Below, piece after piece: positions 7,501 to 9,104 of a stretch of DNA of 9,104 nt; the stretch's first letter is position 1, and the number at the start of each line of letters is the position of its first letter. The stretch covers positions 1 through 9,104 of the forward strand of contig JBIOYC010000118.1 in assembly GCA_044869955.1 (NCBI GenBank), read 5' to 3'. This stretch comes from CALMKX01 sp044869955 (GTDB taxonomy: Bacteria > Acidobacteriota > Thermoanaerobaculia > Multivoradales > SZUA-115). The translations under genes and the position numbers were made by a program. A model generated the notes under the pieces. That model was not told the DNA's origin and did not search any database. It saw only the letters and a program-made list of their open reading frames with translations.

Positions 7501-9104
7501 TCGGGGAAGAGGTAGGTGCTGCCGGAGCCGAGCAGCGAGCCGTCCGGCGCGGTGATGCGCACGGGCGGCAAGTTCCCGATGCGGCCGGCGACGGCGATCG
7601 TGAAGGGGTTCTCGTCGCCGTCGTTGCTGGCGATCGAGACGGTTCCGTTGTAGGTCCCACCGGTCGCGCACTGGAGGCGCACCCGGAAGAGGGTGCTGGC
7701 TCCCTGGGCGAGGCTCGCAGCCGGTGGATCGCCGATCTGGCTGAAGCAGGCACCGCTGACCAGGCCGGCGGGGTTGGTGATGGTGAGGGTCCCCTGGCCC
7801 TGGTTCTCGATGCGGAACTGTCGTGAGTCCGGCACGCCGGGAGCCAGCTCGGGGAAGGCGAAGCCCGCGCCGGAGGTCAGCTCGACGTTGTTCCAGTCCT
7901 GGAAGACGCGGATGTCGGGCTGGAGGGGCGGATCGACGGTGGCTCGGACGGAGAACGAGTAGGGGTTGTCGTTGGGGTCGTCCGAGGCGATCGAGACGGT
8001 GCCGTTGAAGGTGCCGCCGGTAGCGGACTGGATGCGCACCCGGAAGTAGGAGGTCCCGCCCGGGGGGATGGGTGTCACCGGTGTCTCGATCAGGCTCCAG
8101 CCGGAGCCGGAGACGAGAGAGGTCGGGTTGGTGATGTTGAGGTTGGTGTTGCCAGTGTTGGTGATGTTGAAGCGTCGCGAGTCGGCTTGGCCGGCGGGTA
8201 CGTTGGGGGTGTAGGTCACGAGGCCCCCCTTCGCGACCGTCGCGCCATCCCAGTTCTGACTGACGGCGATCGCCGGGATCAGCGGCGCGTCGACTGTGGC
8301 GCGGACGGAGAAGCTGTAGGGGTTGTCGTTGGGGTCGTCCGAGGCGATCGAGACGGTGCCGGTGAAGGTACCGCCGGTCGAGGAGAGGATCCTCACCCGG
8401 AAGTAGCTGGTGGCCCCGGGGGCGATGGGGGTGACGGGGGTCTCGATCAAGCTCCAGCCGGTGCCGGAGACGAGCGAGGCCGCGTTGGTGATGTTCAAGC
8501 TGGCATTGCCGGTGTTGGTGATGTTGAAGCGCCGCGAGTCCGCCTGCCCGGCCGGGACGTTGGGGGTGTAGGTGACGAGCCCGCTCTTGGGCACGGTGAC
8601 ACCGTCCCAGTTCTGGGCCACGGCGATGTTCGGGGCCGGGGGCGGATCGACCGTGGCCCGCACGGAGAATCTGTAGGGATTGTCGTTGGAGTCGTCGGAA
8701 GCGATCGAGACGGTGCCGGTGAAGGTACCGCCGGTCGAGGAGAGGATGCGCACCCGGAAATAGGAAGTGCCCCCCGGGGCGATCGGGGTCACGGGGGTCT
8801 CGATCAGGCTCCAGCCGGTGCCGGAGACGAGCGAGGCGGCGTTGGTAATGTTGAGGTTCGCATTGCCGGTGTTGGTGATGTTGAAACGGCGGGAGTCGGC
8901 CTGGCCGGCCGGCACGTTGGGGGTGTAGGTGATCGTGGCACCCTTGGCCACGTTGGCGCCGTCCCAGTTCTGGGCCACGGCGATGTTCGGGGCCGGGGGC
9001 GGATCGACCGTGGCCCGCACGGAGAAGCTGTAGGGATTGTCGTTGGAGTCGTCGGAAGCGATCGAGACGGTGCCGGTGAAGGTACCGCCGGTCGAGGAGA
9101 GGAT
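4518..9104 (-). CDS. Giant modular extracellular protein (Ig-like repeats, IPT/TIG domains, Cys-rich C-terminal region), 5' end off window
   Basis: The frame stays open from the right edge to TGA at 4518-4520, giving 1528 visible C-terminal residues. The GTG at 9018-9020 is an internal valine inside a repeat (FSVRATVD), so the true start is outside. In protein order: the end of one 119-residue unit (9003-9104); five Ig-like units of HYDIN/ASH (choice-of-anchor D) type at 8646-9002, 8289-8645, 7932-8288, 7575-7931 and 7224-7574, with signatures such as SRRFNITNTGN, FRVRI and GTVSIASDD; two more Ig-like domains (6924-7223, 6618-6923) with PDFTLSVSPS and DFTVQVNPS openings; two IPT/TIG domains (about 6051-6617) beginning PVLNSISPESFGSGG; then about 510 unassigned residues (4521-6050). 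That last part has a hydrophobic beta-rich stretch (about 5630-5860), another Ig-like piece (about 5000-5275) and 12 cysteines. No LPXTG, PEP-CTERM or other anchor is visible at the C-terminus. Likely secreted or surface-exposed; adhesion or matrix roles are inference, and the signal peptide cannot be seen. Confidence 0.9.
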   Translation of the reverse strand: MLSSTGGTFTGTVSIASDDSNDNPYSFSVRATVDPPPAPNIAVAQNWDGANVAKGATITYTPNVPAGQADSRRFNITNTGNANLNITNAASLVSGTGWSLIETPVTPIAPGGTSYFRVRILSSTGGTFTGTVSIASDDSNDNPYRFSVRATVDPPPAPNIAVAQNWDGVTVPKSGLVTYTPNVPAGQADSRRFNITNTGNASLNITNAASLVSGTGWSLIETPVTPIAPGATSYFRVRILSSTGGTFTGTVSIASDDPNDNPYSFSVRATVDAPLIPAIAVSQNWDGATVAKGGLVTYTPNVPAGQADSRRFNITNTGNTNLNITNPTSLVSGSGWSLIETPVTPIPPGGTSYFRVRIQSATGGTFNGTVSIASDDPNDNPYSFSVRATVDPPLQPDIRVFQDWNNVELTSGAGFAFPELAPGVPDSRQFRIENQGQGTLTITNPAGLVSGACFSQIGDPPAASLAQGASTLFRVRLQCATGGTYNGTVSIASNDGDENPFTIAVAGRIGNLPPVRITAPDGSLLGSGSTYLFPETGITVPVSRLFTIWNDGATDLTLAAPTGLVSGTAWSQIEPFPATVIPTGGSTTFRVRLHSNSAGTYGGQVAVETTDPAQLPYRFSLSGEVGIPDFTLSVSPSQRNLLPGENVGYTLSVAGRFGFADPVTLAVTGLPNASSASWTPPSVNPGSSSALRVFTSGTTPVGLHTLTLTGTSGSLSHSLPVNLNVRTATDFTVQVNPSLVSTSPGGTAIYQVSVSADTAVAGGIDLDVDGLPKGFAASFDPWNIQVGEVSTLTVTTSALASLDTYSFLILGSGGGISRETTAQLRVASAEKPVLNSISPESFGSGGRTRVTVQGSFLSGATVSIAEEQPDPENPVTRFFPTAQVISINPGGTSMEVEIDATDTRILDFYNLVVDNGSGMEAIQFRVLPGGPLVDAWTPSQPQVDRIHALSIAGRNLAGTTVTAGVGGRVLLHSVETSESEITALLEVLPNAPVGSMDLIVSDAQGRTVNVPITIVLPQQSSLASRNLTESKNGEKMAGGYSQRPAIWFQEFTIRDPDRTEVVPEGLLIQGIDRETYLAERANKAISFELYIRITIPLVRVQWQKVILFDPILGVIGDAVLQGLGVGARVPIGAFVISAYFQMDLTIYFRLTNTGFTFPRFCIEITYGVEITGFDGFAYNQSFCVGGGWRAFGTGSVSGGEITGGECASVTPVGLDDGLLEGMVEQNACCAQPIGVAISGHTFTGLSWGRSFSVNNPAAGTTTPENPECNCTVVLESAVLVPDVSTPMNAYVRNDSDQVANFTWTLQQTSGTTPIQIPASAGTIQVNPNKVAGLAIPIKLPAGQPAPDVPELRFSVTDGTCQAAKTSTACVVPTGESSRFEGWVQPSWDAARFFGDLAPAETSFVGRRVTEGGPNGGTASFDHCYFAGAPVNAQIRNYVTDNLTGANWNVANSNTYHEADLIGFKANVDEYYALLNRVPCTMGTTQTMYVHCSQAGTAPLKDYAQNVILIEVLPNGTRITRDGVTSPLH
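7224..9104 (-). repeat. In-frame tandem array of 357-base (119-residue) units, continuing past the right edge
   Basis: The same junction sequence recurs at 9001, 8644, 8287 and 7930, a spacing of exactly 357 bases each time. Three complete units (8646-9002, 8289-8645, 7932-8288) and the partial one at 9003-9104 are very similar in DNA and protein. Each begins near PPPAPNIAVAQNWDG and ends SFSVRATVD. The fourth (7575-7931) keeps the 119-residue length but is strongly diverged, and the fifth (7224-7574, 117 residues) more so. Similarity thus falls toward the C-terminus, as expected if expansion happened at the N-terminal side. Copy number cannot be known from this window. Confidence 0.95.

Noticed and set aside
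9018..9020. GTG as the start of the giant protein
   Set aside because: It falls inside the repeated FSVRATVD segment, and the reading frame continues with repeat sequence to the right edge.
7224..9104. Regular spacing suggestive of a CRISPR-like array
   Set aside because: The 357-base units are in one reading frame, encode a coherent Ig-like domain, and have no repeat/unique-spacer alternation.

Overview
The window is GC-rich, bacterial and fully coding apart from two short intergenic gaps. The base composition, the acidic/Thr-Asn-rich extracellular protein and the style of the small secreted protein at 3676-4503 recall Acidobacteriota or another GC-rich environmental phylum. That placement is an impression from sequence style, not a demonstrated assignment.

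Layout. (1) 2-1186, plus strand: the 3' five-sixths of selA, the PLP enzyme that makes selenocysteinyl-tRNA(Sec); its N-terminus lies off the left edge. (2) 1187-1332: a dense set of inverted repeats between two convergent genes. (3) 1332-2408 and 2405-3583, minus strand: a WecA/TagO-type polyprenyl-phosphate sugar-1-phosphate transferase preceded by a GT4-like glycosyltransferase. The two share an ATGA stop/start overlap, so they look like a translationally coupled pair for building a lipid-linked glycan. (4) 3584-3675: a 92-base gap holding two strong GC-rich hairpins. (5) 3676-4503, minus strand: a signal-peptide protein with two STN-like halves, not assigned to a named function. (6) 4518-9104, minus strand: the C-terminal 1528 residues of a giant, probably surface or secreted protein that continues off the right edge.

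The giant protein is modular. From its N-terminal side it has tandem 119-residue Ig-like (HYDIN/ASH or choice-of-anchor D type) units encoded by exact 357-base repeats, then two more Ig-like domains, two IPT/TIG domains, and a roughly 510-residue C-terminal region that I do not recognise and that holds 12 of the 14 cysteines. Only 14 bases separate its stop from the small secreted protein, with a Shine-Dalgarno sequence in the gap, so the two are very likely made from one mRNA. This pair is the best candidate for an undescribed system. The glycan pair downstream on the same strand could share the transcript, but the double hairpin lies between them. selA is on the opposite strand and appears unrelated to the rest.

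I saw no tRNA, rRNA, CRISPR array, transposase or integrase.
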